DNA of 64,000 bases, from positions 3,286,001 to 3,350,000 of the forward strand of contig CAUVYP010001208.1 of assembly GCA_963556195.1 (NCBI GenBank), read 5' to 3'. Both the position numbers and the translations under genes were made by a program. The stretch comes from Sepiola atlantica (Eukaryota > Mollusca > Cephalopoda > Sepiida > Sepiolidae). The notes under the pieces are model-generated. The model saw only the letters and a list, made by a program, of their open reading frames with translations. It was not told where the DNA came from and made no database searches. Of this stretch, positions 52,038 to 63,942 are shown one piece after another. Within the stretch, counting starts at the first letter, position 1. Each line of letters opens with the position of its first letter.

Positions 52038-52967
52038 TTTAGTGCGATTTAAAGTTGATATCGCTTTTGTTTATAACTTCACCATTCTTTAGAATTGTGC
52101 AACGAAACTTTGCAGAGATAAGCGGAGTCACATGCTCTACTGAAGTACCAAGTTTCAGAAGTGCAGCTCTTTTACTGCCGGAGATATGTCGATACAAACT
52201 GAATACGCAAAACATCAACAAAATTTAGCGCGTTTTAAAGTTGATATCGCTTTTGTTTATAACTTCCACATTTATTCGAATTGTGCAACCAAACTTTGCA
52301 CAGATTAGCGGAGTCACATTTTATACTGAAGTACCCAGTTTCAGAAGTGCAGCTCTTGTACTGCCGGAGATATGTCGATACAAACTGAATACGCAAAACA
52401 TCAACAAAATTTAGCGCGTTTTAAAGTTGATATCGCTTTTGTTTATAACTTCCACATTTATTCGAATTGTGCAACCAAACTTTGTAGACAGTCGCGGATA
52501 GGCCTTTTCTACTGAAGTACCAAGTTTCAGAAGTGCAGCTCTTGTACTGCCGGAGATATGTCGATACAAACTGAATACGCAAAACATCAACAAAATTTAG
52601 CGCGTTTTAAAGTTGATATCGCTTTTGTTTATAACTTCCACATTTATTCGAATTGTGCAACGAAACTTTGCACAGATTAGCGGAGTCACATGTTCTACTG
52701 AAGTACCCAGTTTCAGAAGTGCAGCTCTTGTACTGTCGGAGATATGTCGATACAAACTGAATACGCAAAACATCAACAAAATTTAGCGCGTTTTAAAGTT
52801 GATATCGCTTTTGTTTATAACTTCCACATTTATTCGAATTGTGCAACGAAACTTTGTAGACAGTCGCGGATAGGCCTTTTCTACTGAAGTACCAAGTTAC
52901 ATAAGTGCAGCTCTTGTACTGCCGGAGATATGTCGATACAAACTGAATACGCAAACTATCAACAAAA
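52038..52967 (+). repeat. Repeat unit 25, five monomers (module II)
   Basis: Order I-X-D-E-D*, 930 bp. X shares gcaaccaaac and attttatactg with unit 24. E shares gtactgtcgg. The D* at 52782 ends in actatc, so the Ft tail has been joined to a D* body. Confidence 0.9.
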
Positions 52968-54269
52968 TTTAGTGCGATTTAAAGTTGATATCGCTTTTGT
53001 TTATAACTTCACCATTCTTAAGAATTGTGCAACGAAACTTTGCAGAGATAAGCGGAGTCACATGCTCTACTGAAGTACCAAGTTTCAGAATTGCAGCTCC
53101 TTTACTGCCGAAGATATGTCGATACAAACTGAATACGCAAAACATCGACAAAATTTAGCGCGTTTTAAAGTTGATATCGCTTTTGTTTATAACTTCCACA
53201 TTTATTCGAATTGTGCAACGAAACTTTGCACAGATTAGCGGAGTCACATGTTCTACTGAAGTACCCAGTTTCAGAAGTGCAGCTCTTGTACTGCCGGAGA
53301 TATGTCGATACAAACTGAATACGCAAAACATCAACAAAATTTAGCGCGTTTTAAAGTTGATATCGCTTTTGTTTATAACTTCCACATTTATTCGAATTGT
53401 GCAACGAAACTTTGCAGACCGTCGCGGAGACACACGTTCTACTGAAGTACCAAGTTTCAGAAGTGCAGCTCTTGTACTGCCGCAGATATGTCGATACAAA
53501 CTGAATACGCAAAACATCAACAAAATTTAGCGCGTTTTAAAGTTGATATCGCTTTTGTTTATAACTTCCACATTTATTCGAATTGTGCAACGAAACTTTG
53601 CACAGATTAGCGGAGTCACATTTTCTACTGAAGTACCCAGTTTCAGAAGTGCAGCTCTTGTACTGCCGGAGATATGTCGATACAAACTGAATACGCAAAT
53701 AATCAACAAAATTTAGCGCGTTTTAAAGTTGATATCGCTTTTGTTTATAACTTCCACATTTATTCGAATTGTGCAACGAAACTTTGTAGACAGTCGCGGA
53801 TAGGCCTTTTCTACTGAAGTACCAAGTTTCAGAAGTGCAGCTCGTGTACTGCCGGAGATATGTCGATACAAACTGAATACGCAAAACATCAACAAAATTT
53901 AGCGCGTTTTAAAGTTGATATCGCTTTTGTTTATAACTTCCACATTTATTCGAATTGTGCAACGAAACTTTGCACAGATTAGCGGAGTCACATGTTCTAC
54001 TGAAGTACCAAGTTTCAGAAGTGCAGCTCTTGTACTGCCGGAGATATGTCGATACAAACTGAATACGCAAAACATCAACAAAATTTAGCGCGTTTTAAAG
54101 TTGATATCGCTTTTGTTTATAACTTCCACATTTATTCGAATTGTGCAACGAAACTTTGTAGACAGTCGCGGATAGGCCGTTTCTACTGAAGTACCAAGTT
54201 ACAGAAGTGCAGCTCTTGTACTGCCGGAGATATGTCGATACAAACTAAATACGCAAAACATCAACAAAA

Positions 54270-54455
54270 TTTAGCGCGTTTTAAAGTTGATATCGCTTTT
54301 GTTTATAACTTCCACATTTATTCGAATTGTGCAACGAAACTTTGCAGACAGTCGCGGAGACACATGTTCTACTGAAGTACCAAGTTTCAGAAGTGCAGCT
54401 CTTGTACTGCCGGAGATATGTCGATACAAACTGAATACGCAAAACATCAACAAAA
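54270..54455 (+). repeat. Reference copy of monomer class K
   Basis: Class K has the P barcode cagacagtcgcggagacac but continues atgttc like class E. It occurs at 10935 and 12422 in the transition zone, is absent across the middle, and returns at 54270, 57433, 58921, 60595, 61525, 62083 and four times in a row at 63013-63756. Confidence 0.9.
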
Positions 54456-54641
54456 TTTAGCGCGTTTTAAAGTTGATATCGCTTTTGTTTATAACTTCCA
54501 CATTTATTCGAATTGTGCAACGAAATTTTGCACAGATTAGCGGAGGCACATTTTCTACTGAAGTACCAAGTTTCAGAAGTGCAGCTCTGGTACTGCCGGA
54601 GATATGTCGATACAAACTGAATACGCAAACTATCAACAAAA

Positions 54642-54827
54642 TTTAGTGCGATTTAAAGTTGATATCGCTTTTGTTTATAACTTCCACATTTATTCGAATT
54701 GTGCAACGAAACTTTGCAGACCGTCGCGGAGACACACGTTCTACTGAAGTACCAAGTTTCAGAAGTGCAGCTCTTGTACTGCCGCAGATATGTCGATACA
54801 AACTGAATACGCAAAACATCAACAAAA
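54642..54827 (+). repeat. Hybrid monomer: class I head, class G* body
   Basis: Only the first ~15 bases (tagtgcgattt) are class I. From ttccacatttattcg onward it is G* with acacacgttc and tgccgcagat. It ends in aaaattaag, which removes the usual minus-strand stop and joins two open frames. Confidence 0.85.
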
Positions 54828-55571
54828 TTAAGCGCGTTTTAAAGTTGATATCGCTTTTGTTTATAACTTCCACATTTATTCGAATTGTGCAACGAAACTT
54901 TGCACAGATTAGCGGAGTCACATTTTCTACTGAAGTACCCAGTTTCAGAAGTGCAGCTCTTGTACTGCCGGAGATATGTCGATACAAACTGAATACGCAA
55001 AACACCAACAAAATTTAGCGCGTTTTAAAGTTGATATCGCTTTTGTTTATAACTTCCACATTTATTCGAATTGTGCAACGAAACTTTGTAGACAGTCGCG
55101 GATAGGCCTTTTCTACTGAAGTACCAAGTTTCAGAAGTGCAGCTCTTGTACTGCCGGAGATATGTCGATACAAACTGAATACGCAAAACATCAACAAAAT
55201 TTAGCGCGTTTTAAAGTTGATATCGCTTTTGTTTATAACTTCCACATTTATGCGAATTGTGCAACAAAACTTTGCACAGATGAGCGGAGTCACATGTTAT
55301 ACTGAAGTACCAAGTTTCAGAAGTGCAGCTCTTGTACTGCCGGAGATATGTCGATACAAACTGAATACGCAAAACATCAACAAAATTTAGCGCGTTTTAA
55401 AGTTGATATCGCTTTTGTTTATAACTTCCACATTTATTCGAATTGTGCAACGAAATTTTGCACAGATTAGCGGAGGCACATTTTCTACTGAAGTACCAAG
55501 TTTCAGAAGTGCAGCTCTTGTACTGCCGGAGATATGTCGATACAAACTGAATACGCAAACTATCAACAAAA

Positions 55572-56501
55572 TTTAGTGCGATTTAAAGTTGATATCGCTT
55601 TTGTTTATAACTTCACCATTCTTTAGAATTGTGCAACGAAACTTTGCAGAGATAAGCGGAGTCACATGCTCTACTGAAGTACCAAGTTTCAGAAATGCAG
55701 CTCTTTTACTGCCGGAGATATGTCGATACAAACTGAATACGCAAAACATCAACAAAATTTAGCGCGTTTTAAAGTTGATATCGCTTTTGTTTATAACTTC
55801 CACATTTATTCGAATTGTGCAACGAAACTTTGCACAGATTAGCGGAGTCACATTTTCTACTGAAGTACACAGTTTCAGAAGTGCAGCTCTTGTACTGCCG
55901 GAGATATGTCGATACAAACTGAATACGCAAAACATCAACAAAATTTAGCGCGTTTTAAAGTTGATATCGCTTTTGTTTATAACTTCCACATTTATTCGAA
56001 TTGTGCAACGAAACTTTGTAGACAGTCGCGGATAGGCCTTTTCTACTGAAGTACCAAGTTTCAGAAGTGCAGCTCTTGTACTGCCGGAGATATGTCGATA
56101 CAAACTGAATACGCAAAACATCAACAAAATTTAGCGCGTTTTAAAGTTGATATCGCTTTTGTTTATAACTTCCACATTTATTCGAATTGTGCAACGAAAC
56201 TTTGCACAGATTAGCGGAGTCACATGTTCTACTGAAGTACCAAGTTTCAGAAGTGCAGCTCTTGTACTGCCGGAGATATGTCGATACAAACTGAATACGC
56301 AAAACATCAACAAAATTTAGCGCGTTTTAAAGTTGATATCGCTTTTGTTTATAACTTCCACATTTATACGAATTGTGCAACGAAACTTTGTAGACAGTCG
56401 CGGATAGGCCTTTTCTACTGAAGTACCAAGTTACATAAGTGCAGCTCTTGTACTGCCGGAGATATGTCGATACAAACTGAATACGCAAACTATCAACAAA
56501 A
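55572..56501 (+). repeat. Repeat unit 27, five monomers (module II)
   Basis: Order I-X-D-E-D*, 930 bp, the same arrangement as unit 25, again with an actatc tail on the D* at 56316. Confidence 0.9.
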
Positions 56502-57804
56502 TTTAGTGCGATTTAAAGTTGATATCGCTTTTGTTTATAACTTCCACATTCTTTAGAATTGTGCAACGAAACTTTGCAGAAGAAAAGCGGAGTCACATGC
56601 TCTACTGAAGTACCAAGTTTCAGAATGGCAGCTCGTTTACTGCCGGAGATATGTCGATACAAACTGAATACGCAAAACATCGACAAAATTTAGCGCGTTT
56701 TAAAGTTGATATCGCTTTTGTTTATAACTTCCACATTTATTCGAATTGTGCAACGAAACTTTGCACAGATTAGCGGAGTCACATGTTCTACTGAAGTACC
56801 AAGTTTCAGAAGTGCAGCTCTTGTACTGCCGGAGATATGTCGATACAAACTGAATACGCAAAACATCAACAAAATTTAGCGCGTTTTAAAGTTGATATCG
56901 CTTTTGTTTATAACTTCCACATTTATTCGAATTGTGCAACGAAACTTTGCAGACCGTCGCGGAGACACACGTTCTACTGAAGTACCAAGTTTCAGAAGTG
57001 CAGCTCTTGTACTGCCGCAGATATGTCGATACAAACTGAATACGCAAAACATCAACAAAATTTAGCGCGTTTTAAAGTTGATATCGCTTTTGTTTATAAC
57101 TTCCACATTTATTCGAATTGTGCAACGAAACTTTGCACAGATTAGCGGAGTCACATGTTCTACTGAAGTACCAAGTTTCAGAAGTGCAGCTCTTGTACTG
57201 CCGGAGATATGTCGATACAAACTGAATACACAAAACATCAACAAAATTTAGTGCGATTTAAAGTTGATATCGCTTTTGTTTATAACTTCCACATTTATTC
57301 GAATTGTGCAACGAAACTTTGTAGACAGTCGCGGATAGGCCGTTTCTACTGAAGTACCAAGTTACAGAAGTGCAGCTCTTGTACTGCCGGAGATATGTCG
57401 ATACAAACTAAATACGCAAAACATCAACAAAATTTAGCGCGTTTTAAAGTTGATATCGCTTTTGTTTATAACTTCCACATTTATTCGAATTGTGCAACGA
57501 AACTTTGCAGACAGACGCGGAGACACATGTTCTACTGAAGTACCAAGTTTCAGAAGTGCAGCTCTTGTACTGCCGGAGATATGTCGATACAAACTGAATA
57601 CGCAAAACATCAACAAAATTTAGCGCGTTTTAAAGTTGATATCGCTTTTGTTTATAACTTCCACATTTATTCGAATTGTGCAACGAAATTTTGCACAGAT
57701 TAGCGGAGGCACATTTTCTACTGAAGTACCAAGTTTCAGAAGTGCAGCTCTTGTACTGCCGGAGATATGTCGATACAAACTGAATACGCAAACTATCAAC
57801 AAAA
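56502..57804 (+). repeat. Repeat unit 28, seven monomers
   Basis: Order I(187)-E-G*-E-[I head/D*]-K-Ft, 1303 bp. The I has an extra base (gcagaagaaaagcgg, ~56580), ttccacattctttag, and gaatggcagctcg. K at 57433 has cagacagacgcgg. Confidence 0.88.
57247..57432 (+). repeat. Hybrid monomer: class I head, class D* body
   Basis: It begins tagtgcgattt, then follows the D* pattern with tagacagtcgcgg, ggccgtttc, ttacagaag and aaactaaat. An equivalent copy lies at 58735-58920, 1488 bp to the right. Confidence 0.85.
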
Positions 57805-59292
57805 TTTAGTGCGATTTAAAGTTGATATCGCTTTTGTTTATAACTTCACCATTCTTTAGAATTGTGCAACGAAACTTTGCAGAGATAAGCGGAGTCACAT
57901 GCTCTACTGAAGTACCAAGTTTCAGAAGTGCAGCTCTTTTACTGCCGGAGATATGTCGATACAAACTGAATACGCAAAACATCAACAAAATTTAGCGCGT
58001 TTTAAAGTTGATATCGCTTTTGTTTATAACTTCCACATTTATTCGAATTGTGCAACGAAACTTTGCACAGATTAGCGGAGTCACATTTTCTACTGAAGTA
58101 CCCAGTTTCAGAAGTGCAGCTCTTGTACTGCCGGAGATATGTCGATACAAACTGAATACGCAAAACATCAACAAAATTTAGCGCGTTTTAAAGTTGATAT
58201 CGCTTTTGTTTATAACTTCCACATTTATTCGAATTGTGCAACGAAACTTTGTAGACAGTCGCGGATAGGCCTTTTCTACTGAAGTACCAAGTTTCAGAAG
58301 TGCAGCTCTTGTACTGCCGGAGATATGTCGATACAAACTGAATACGCAAAACATCAACAAAATTTAGCGCGTTTTAAAGTTGATATCGCTTTTGTTTATA
58401 ACTTCCACATTTATTCGAATTGTGCAACGAAACTTTGCAGACCGTCGCGGAGACACACGTTCTACTGAAGTACCAAGTTTCAGAAGTGCAGCTCTTGTAC
58501 TGCCGCAGATATGTCGATACAAACTGAATACGCAAAACATCAACAAAATTTAGCGCGTTTTAAAGTTGATATCGCTTTTGTTTATAACTTCCACATTTAT
58601 TCGAATTGTGCAACGAAACTTTGCACAGATTAGCGGAGTCACATGTTCTACTGAAGTACCAAGTTTCAGAAGTGCAGCTCTTGTACTGCCGGAGATATGT
58701 CGATACAAACTGAATACACAAAACATCAACAAAATTTAGTGCGATTTAAAGTTGATATCGCTTTTGTTTATAACTTCCACATTTATTCGAATTGTGCAAC
58801 GAAACTTTGTAGACAGTCGCGGATAGGCCGTTTCTACTGAAGTACCAAGTTACAGAAGTGCAGCTCTTGTACTGCCGGAGATATGTCGATACAAACTAAA
58901 TACGCAAAACATCAACAAAATTTAGCGCGTTTTAAAGTTGATATCGCTTTTGTTTATAACTTCCACATTTATTCGAATTGTGCAACGAAACTTTGCAGAC
59001 AGTCGCGGAGACACATGTTCTACTGAAGTACCAAGTTTCAGAAGTGCAGCTCTTGTACTGCCGGAGATATGTCGATACAAACTGAATACGCAAAACATCA
59101 ACAAAATTTAGCGCGTTTTAAAGTTGATATCGCTTTTGTTTATAACTTCCACATTTATTCGAATTGTGCAACGAAATTTTGCACAGATTAGCGGAGGCAC
59201 ATTTTCTACTGAAGTACCAAGTTTCAGAAGTGCAGCTCTTGTACTGCCGGAGATATGTCGATACAAACTGAATACGCAAACTATCAACAAAA
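57805..59292 (+). repeat. Repeat unit 29, eight monomers
   Basis: Order I-X-D-G*-E-[I head/D*]-K-Ft, 1488 bp. The last four monomers repeat the last four of unit 28, including the gaatacacaaaac tail of E (~58715 and ~57227). Confidence 0.9.
57991..58176 (+). repeat. Reference copy of monomer class X
   Basis: Class X carries cacagattagcggagtcac then attttc, with cccag downstream. It looks like a recombinant of H (cccag) with an F- or G-type attttc. It follows I in module II (26557, 40133, 41807, 50364, 52224, 55758, 57991). Some copies read gagttacatt (40133, 41807). Confidence 0.87.
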
Positions 59293-62268
59293 TTTAGTGC
59301 GATTTAAAGTTGATATCGCTTTTGTTTATAACTTCACCATTCTTTAGAATTGTGCAACGAAACTTTGCAGAGATAAGCGGAGTCACATGCTCTACTGAAG
59401 TACCAAGTTTCAGAAGTGCAGCTCTTGTACTGCCGGAGATATGTCGATACAAACTGAATACGCAAAACATCGACAAAATTTAGCGCGTTTTAAAGTTGAT
59501 ATCGCTTTTGTTTATAACTTCCACATTTATTCGAATTGTGCAACGAAACTTTGCACAGATTAGCGGAGTCACATGTTCTACTGAAGTACCAAGTTTCAGA
59601 AGTGCAGCTCTTGTACTGCCGGAGATATGTCGATACAAACTGAATACGCAAAACATCAACAAAATTTAGCGCGTTTTAAAGTTGATATCGCTTTTGTTTA
59701 TAACTTCCACATTTATTCGAATTGTGCAACGAAACTTTGCAGACCGTCGCGGAGACACACGTTCTACTGAAGTACCAAGTTTCAGAAGTGCAGCTCTTGT
59801 ACTGCCGCAGATATGTCGATACAAACTGAATACGCAAAACATCAACAAAATTTAGCGCGTTTTAAAGTTGATATCGCTTTTGTTTATAACTTCCACATTT
59901 ATTCGAATTGTGCAACGAAACTTTGCACAGATTAGCGGAGTCACATTTTCTACTGAAGTACCCAGTTTCAGAAGTGCAGCTCTTGTACTGCCGGAGATAT
60001 GTCGATACAAACTGAATACGCAAAACACCAACAAAATTTAGCGCGTTTTAAAGTTGATATCGCTTTTGTTTATAACTTCCACATTTATTCGAATTGTGCA
60101 ACGAAACTTTGTAGACAGTCGCGGATAGGCCTTTTCTACTGAAGTACCAAGTTTCAGAAGTGCAGCTCTTGTACTGCCGGAGATATGTCGATACAAACTG
60201 AATACGCAAAACATCAACAAAATTTAGCGCGTTTTAAAGTTGATATCGCTTTTGTTTATAACTTCCACATTTATTCGAATTGTGCAACGAAACTTTGCAC
60301 AGATTAGCGGAGTCACATGTTCTACTGAAGTACCAAGTTTCAGAAGTGCAGCTCTTGTACTGCCGGAGATATGTCGATACAAACTGAATATGCAAAACAT
60401 CAACAAAATTTAGCGCGTTTTAAAGTTGATATCGCTTTTGTTTATAACTTCCACATTTATTCGAATTGTGCAACGAAACTTTGTAGACAGTCGCGGATAG
60501 GCCTTTTCTACTGAAGTACCAAGTTACAGAAGTGCAGCTCTTGTACTGCCGGAGATATGTCGATACAAACTAAATACGCAAAACATCAACAAAATTTAGC
60601 GCGTTTTAAAGTTGATATCGCTTTTGTTTATAACTTCCACATTTATTCGAATTGTGCAACGAAACTTTGCAGACAGTCGCGGAGACACATGTTCTACTGA
60701 AGTACCAAGTTTCAGAAGTGCAGCTCTTGTACTGCCGGAGATATGTCGATACAAACTGAATACGCAAAACATCAACAAAATTTAGCGCGTTTTAAAGTTG
60801 ATATCGCTTTTGTTTATAACTTCCACATTTATTCGAATTGTGCAACGAAACTTTGCACAGATTAGCGGAGTCACATGTTCTACTGAAGTACCAAGTTTCA
60901 GAAGTGCAGCTCTTGTACTGCCGGAGATATGTCGATACAAACTGAATACGCAAAACATCAACAAAATTTAGCGCGTTTTAAAGTTGATATCGCTTTTGTT
61001 TATAACTTCCACATTTATTCGAATTGTGCAACGAAACTTTGTAGACAGTCGCGGATAGGCCTTTTCTACTGAAGTACCAAGTTACAGAAGTGCAGCTCTT
61101 GTACTGCCGGAGATATGTCGATACAAACTAAATACGCAAAACATCAACAAAATTTAGCGCGTTTTAAAGTTGATATCGCTTTTGTTTATAACTTCCACAT
61201 TTATTCGAATTGTGCAACGAAACTTTGCACAGATTAGCGGAGTCACATGTTCTACTGAAGTACCAAGTTTCAGAAGTGCAGCTCTTGTACTGCCGGAGAT
61301 ATGTCGATACAAACTGAATATGCAAAACATCAACAAAATTTAGCGCGTTTTAAAGTTGATATCGCTTTTGTTTATAACTTCCACATTTATTCGAATTGTG
61401 CAACGAAACTTTGTAGACAGTCGCGGATAGGCCTTTTCTACTGAAGTACCAAGTTACAGAAGTGCAGCTCTTGTACTGCCGGAGATATGTCGATACAAAC
61501 TAAATACGCAAAACATCAACAAAATTTAGCGCGTTTTAAAGTTGATATCGCTTTTGTTTATAACTTCCACATTTATTCGAATTGTGCAACGAAACTTTGC
61601 AGACAGTCGCGGAGACACATGTTCTACTGAAGTACCAAGTTTCAGAAGTGCAGCTCTTGTACTGCCGGAGATATGTCGATACAAACTGAATACGCAAAAC
61701 ATCAACAAAATTTAGCGCGTTTTAAAGTTGATATCGCTTTTGTTTATAACTTCCACATTTATTCGAATTGTGCAACGAAACTTTGCACAGATTAGCGGAG
61801 TCACATGTTCTACTGAAGTACCAAGTTTCAGAAGTGCAGCTCTTGTACTGCCGGAGATATGTCGATACAAACTGAATACGCAAAACATCAACAAAATTTA
61901 GCGCGTTTTAAAGTTGATATCGCTTTTGTTTATAACTTCCACATTTATTCGAATTGTGCAACGAAACTTTGTAGACAGTCGCGGATAGGCCTTTTCTACT
62001 GAAGTACCAAGTTACAGAAGTGCAGCTCTTGTACTGCCGGAGATATGTCGATACAAACTAAATACGCAAAACATCAACAAAATTTAGCGCGTTTTAAAGT
62101 TGATATCGCTTTTGTTTATAACTTCCACATTTATTCGAATTGTGCAACGAAACTTTGCAGACAGTCGCGGAGACACATGTTCTACTGAAGTACCAAGTTT
62201 CAGAAGTGCAGCTCTTGTACTGCTGGAGATATGTCGATACAAACTGAATACGCAAACTATCAACAAAA
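59293..62268 (+). repeat. Repeat unit 30, sixteen monomers
   Basis: Order I-E-G*-X-D-E-D*-K-E-D*-E-D*-K-E-D*-[K/Ft], 2976 bp. It contains a 930-bp tandem duplication (E-D*-K-E-D* twice), marked by gaatatgc in the first E of each copy. The last monomer joins a K body to an actatc tail and has tgctggag. Confidence 0.9.
62083..62268 (+). repeat. Hybrid monomer: class K body, Ft tail
   Basis: The K barcode with atgttc is followed by the actatc tail that normally belongs to Ft, and then by a class I monomer. The Ft tail and I head have moved together into a new context. Confidence 0.85.
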
Positions 62269-63942
62269 TTTAGTGCGATTTAAAGTTGATATCGCTTTTG
62301 TTTATAACTTCACCATTCTTTAGAATTGTGCAACGAAACTTTGCAGAGATAAGCGGAGTCACATGCTCTACTGAAGTACCCAGTTTCAGAAGTGCAGCTC
62401 TTTTACTGCCGGAGATATGTCGATACAAACTGAATACGCAAAACATCGACAAAATTTAGCGCGTTTTAAAGTTGATATCGCTTTTGTTTAAAACTTCCAC
62501 ATTTATTCGAATTGTGCAACGAAACTTTGCACAGATTAGCGGAGTCACATGTTCTACTGAAGTACCAAGTTTCAGAAGTGCAGCTCTTGTACTGCCGGAG
62601 ATATGTCGATACAAACTGAATACGCAAAACATCAACAAAATTTAGCGCGTTTTAAAGTTGATATCGCTTTTGTTTATAACTTCCACATTTATTCGAATTG
62701 TGCAACGAAACTTTGCACAGATTAGCGGAGTCACATTTTCTACTGAAGTACCCAGTTTCAGAAGTGCAGCTCTTGTACTGCCGGAGATATGTCGATACAA
62801 ACTGAATACGCAAAACATCAACAAAATTTAGCGCGTTTTAAAGTTGATATCGCTTTTGTTTATAACTTCCACATTTATTCGAATTGTGCAACGAAACTTT
62901 GTAGACAGTCGCGGAAAGGCCTTTTCTACTGAGGTACCAAGTTTCAGAAGTGCAGCTCTTGTACTGCCGGAGATATGTCGATACAAACTGAATACGCAAA
63001 ACATCAACAAAATTTAGCGCGTTTTAAAGTTGATATCGCTTTTGTTTATAACTTCCACATTTATTCGAATTGTGCAACGAAACTTTGCAGACAGTCGCGG
63101 AGACACATGTTCTACTGAAGTACCAAGTTTCAGAAGTGCAGCTCTTGTATTGCCGGAGATATGTCGATACAAACCGAATACGCAAAACATCAACAAAATT
63201 TAGCGCGTTTTAAAGTTGATATCGCTTTTGTTTATAACTTCCACATTTATTCGAATTGTGCAACGAAACTTTGCAGACAGTCGCGTAGACACATGTTCTA
63301 CTGAAGTACCAAGTTTCAGAAGTGCAGCTCTTGTACTGCCGGAGATATGTCGATACAAACTGAATACGCAAAACATCAACAAAATTTAGCGCGTTTTAAA
63401 GTTGATATCGCTTTTGTTTATAACTTCCACATTTATTCGAATTGTGCAACGAAACTTTGCAGACAGTCGCGGAGACACATGTTCTACTGAAGTACCAAGT
63501 TTCAGAAGTGCAGCTCTTGTATTGCCGGAGATATGTCGATACAAACCGAATACGCAAAACATCAACAAAATTTAGCGCGTTTTAAAGTTGATATCGCTTT
63601 TGTTTATAACTTCCACATTTATTCGAATTGTGCAACGAAACTTTGCAGACAGTCGCGTAGACACATGTTCTACTGAAGTACCAAGTTTCAGAAGTGCAGC
63701 TCTTGTACTGCCGGAGATATGTCGATACAAACTGAATACGCAAAACATCAACAAAATTTAGCGCGTTTTAAAGTTGATATCGCTTTTGTTTATAACTTCC
63801 ACATTTATTCGAATTGTGCAACGAAATTTTGCACAGATTAGCGGAGGCACATTTTCTACTGAAGTACCAAGTTTCAGAAGTGCAGCTCTTGTACTGCCGG
63901 AGATATGTCGATACAAACTGAATACGCAAACTATCAACAAAA
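62269..63942 (+). repeat. Repeat unit 31, nine monomers
   Basis: Order I-E-X-D-K-K-K-K-Ft, 1674 bp. The four K monomers are two copies of a 372-bp dimer. D at 62827 reads gcggaaaggcc. I has catcgac at its tail, as do 52968, 56502 and 59293. Confidence 0.9.

Larger units (their letters stand above)
52968..55571 (+). repeat. Repeat unit 26, fourteen monomers
   Basis: Order I-E-G*-X-D-E-D*-K-Ft-[I head/G*]-X-D-E-Ft, 2604 bp. G* copies here read tgccgcagat. K reappears at 54270. The X at 54828 has aacaccaac at its tail. E at 55200 is the most eroded copy nearby (tatgcg, gatgagc, gttatac). Confidence 0.9.

Noticed and set aside
60223..63756. Treating the near-identical tandem copies at the right edge as certain biology
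   Set aside because: Perfect or near-perfect duplicates in satellite DNA can also come from assembly error. Without reads I list them as sequence observations only.
338..63940. Roughly three hundred 60-residue minus-strand open frames, one per monomer, as a gene family
   Set aside because: They follow from the unit length being divisible by three, start at TTG rather than ATG, abut with only one codon between them, have no promoter or ribosome-site logic, and vary most at the barcode without regard to codon structure. Open frames also exist on the plus strand of the same DNA.
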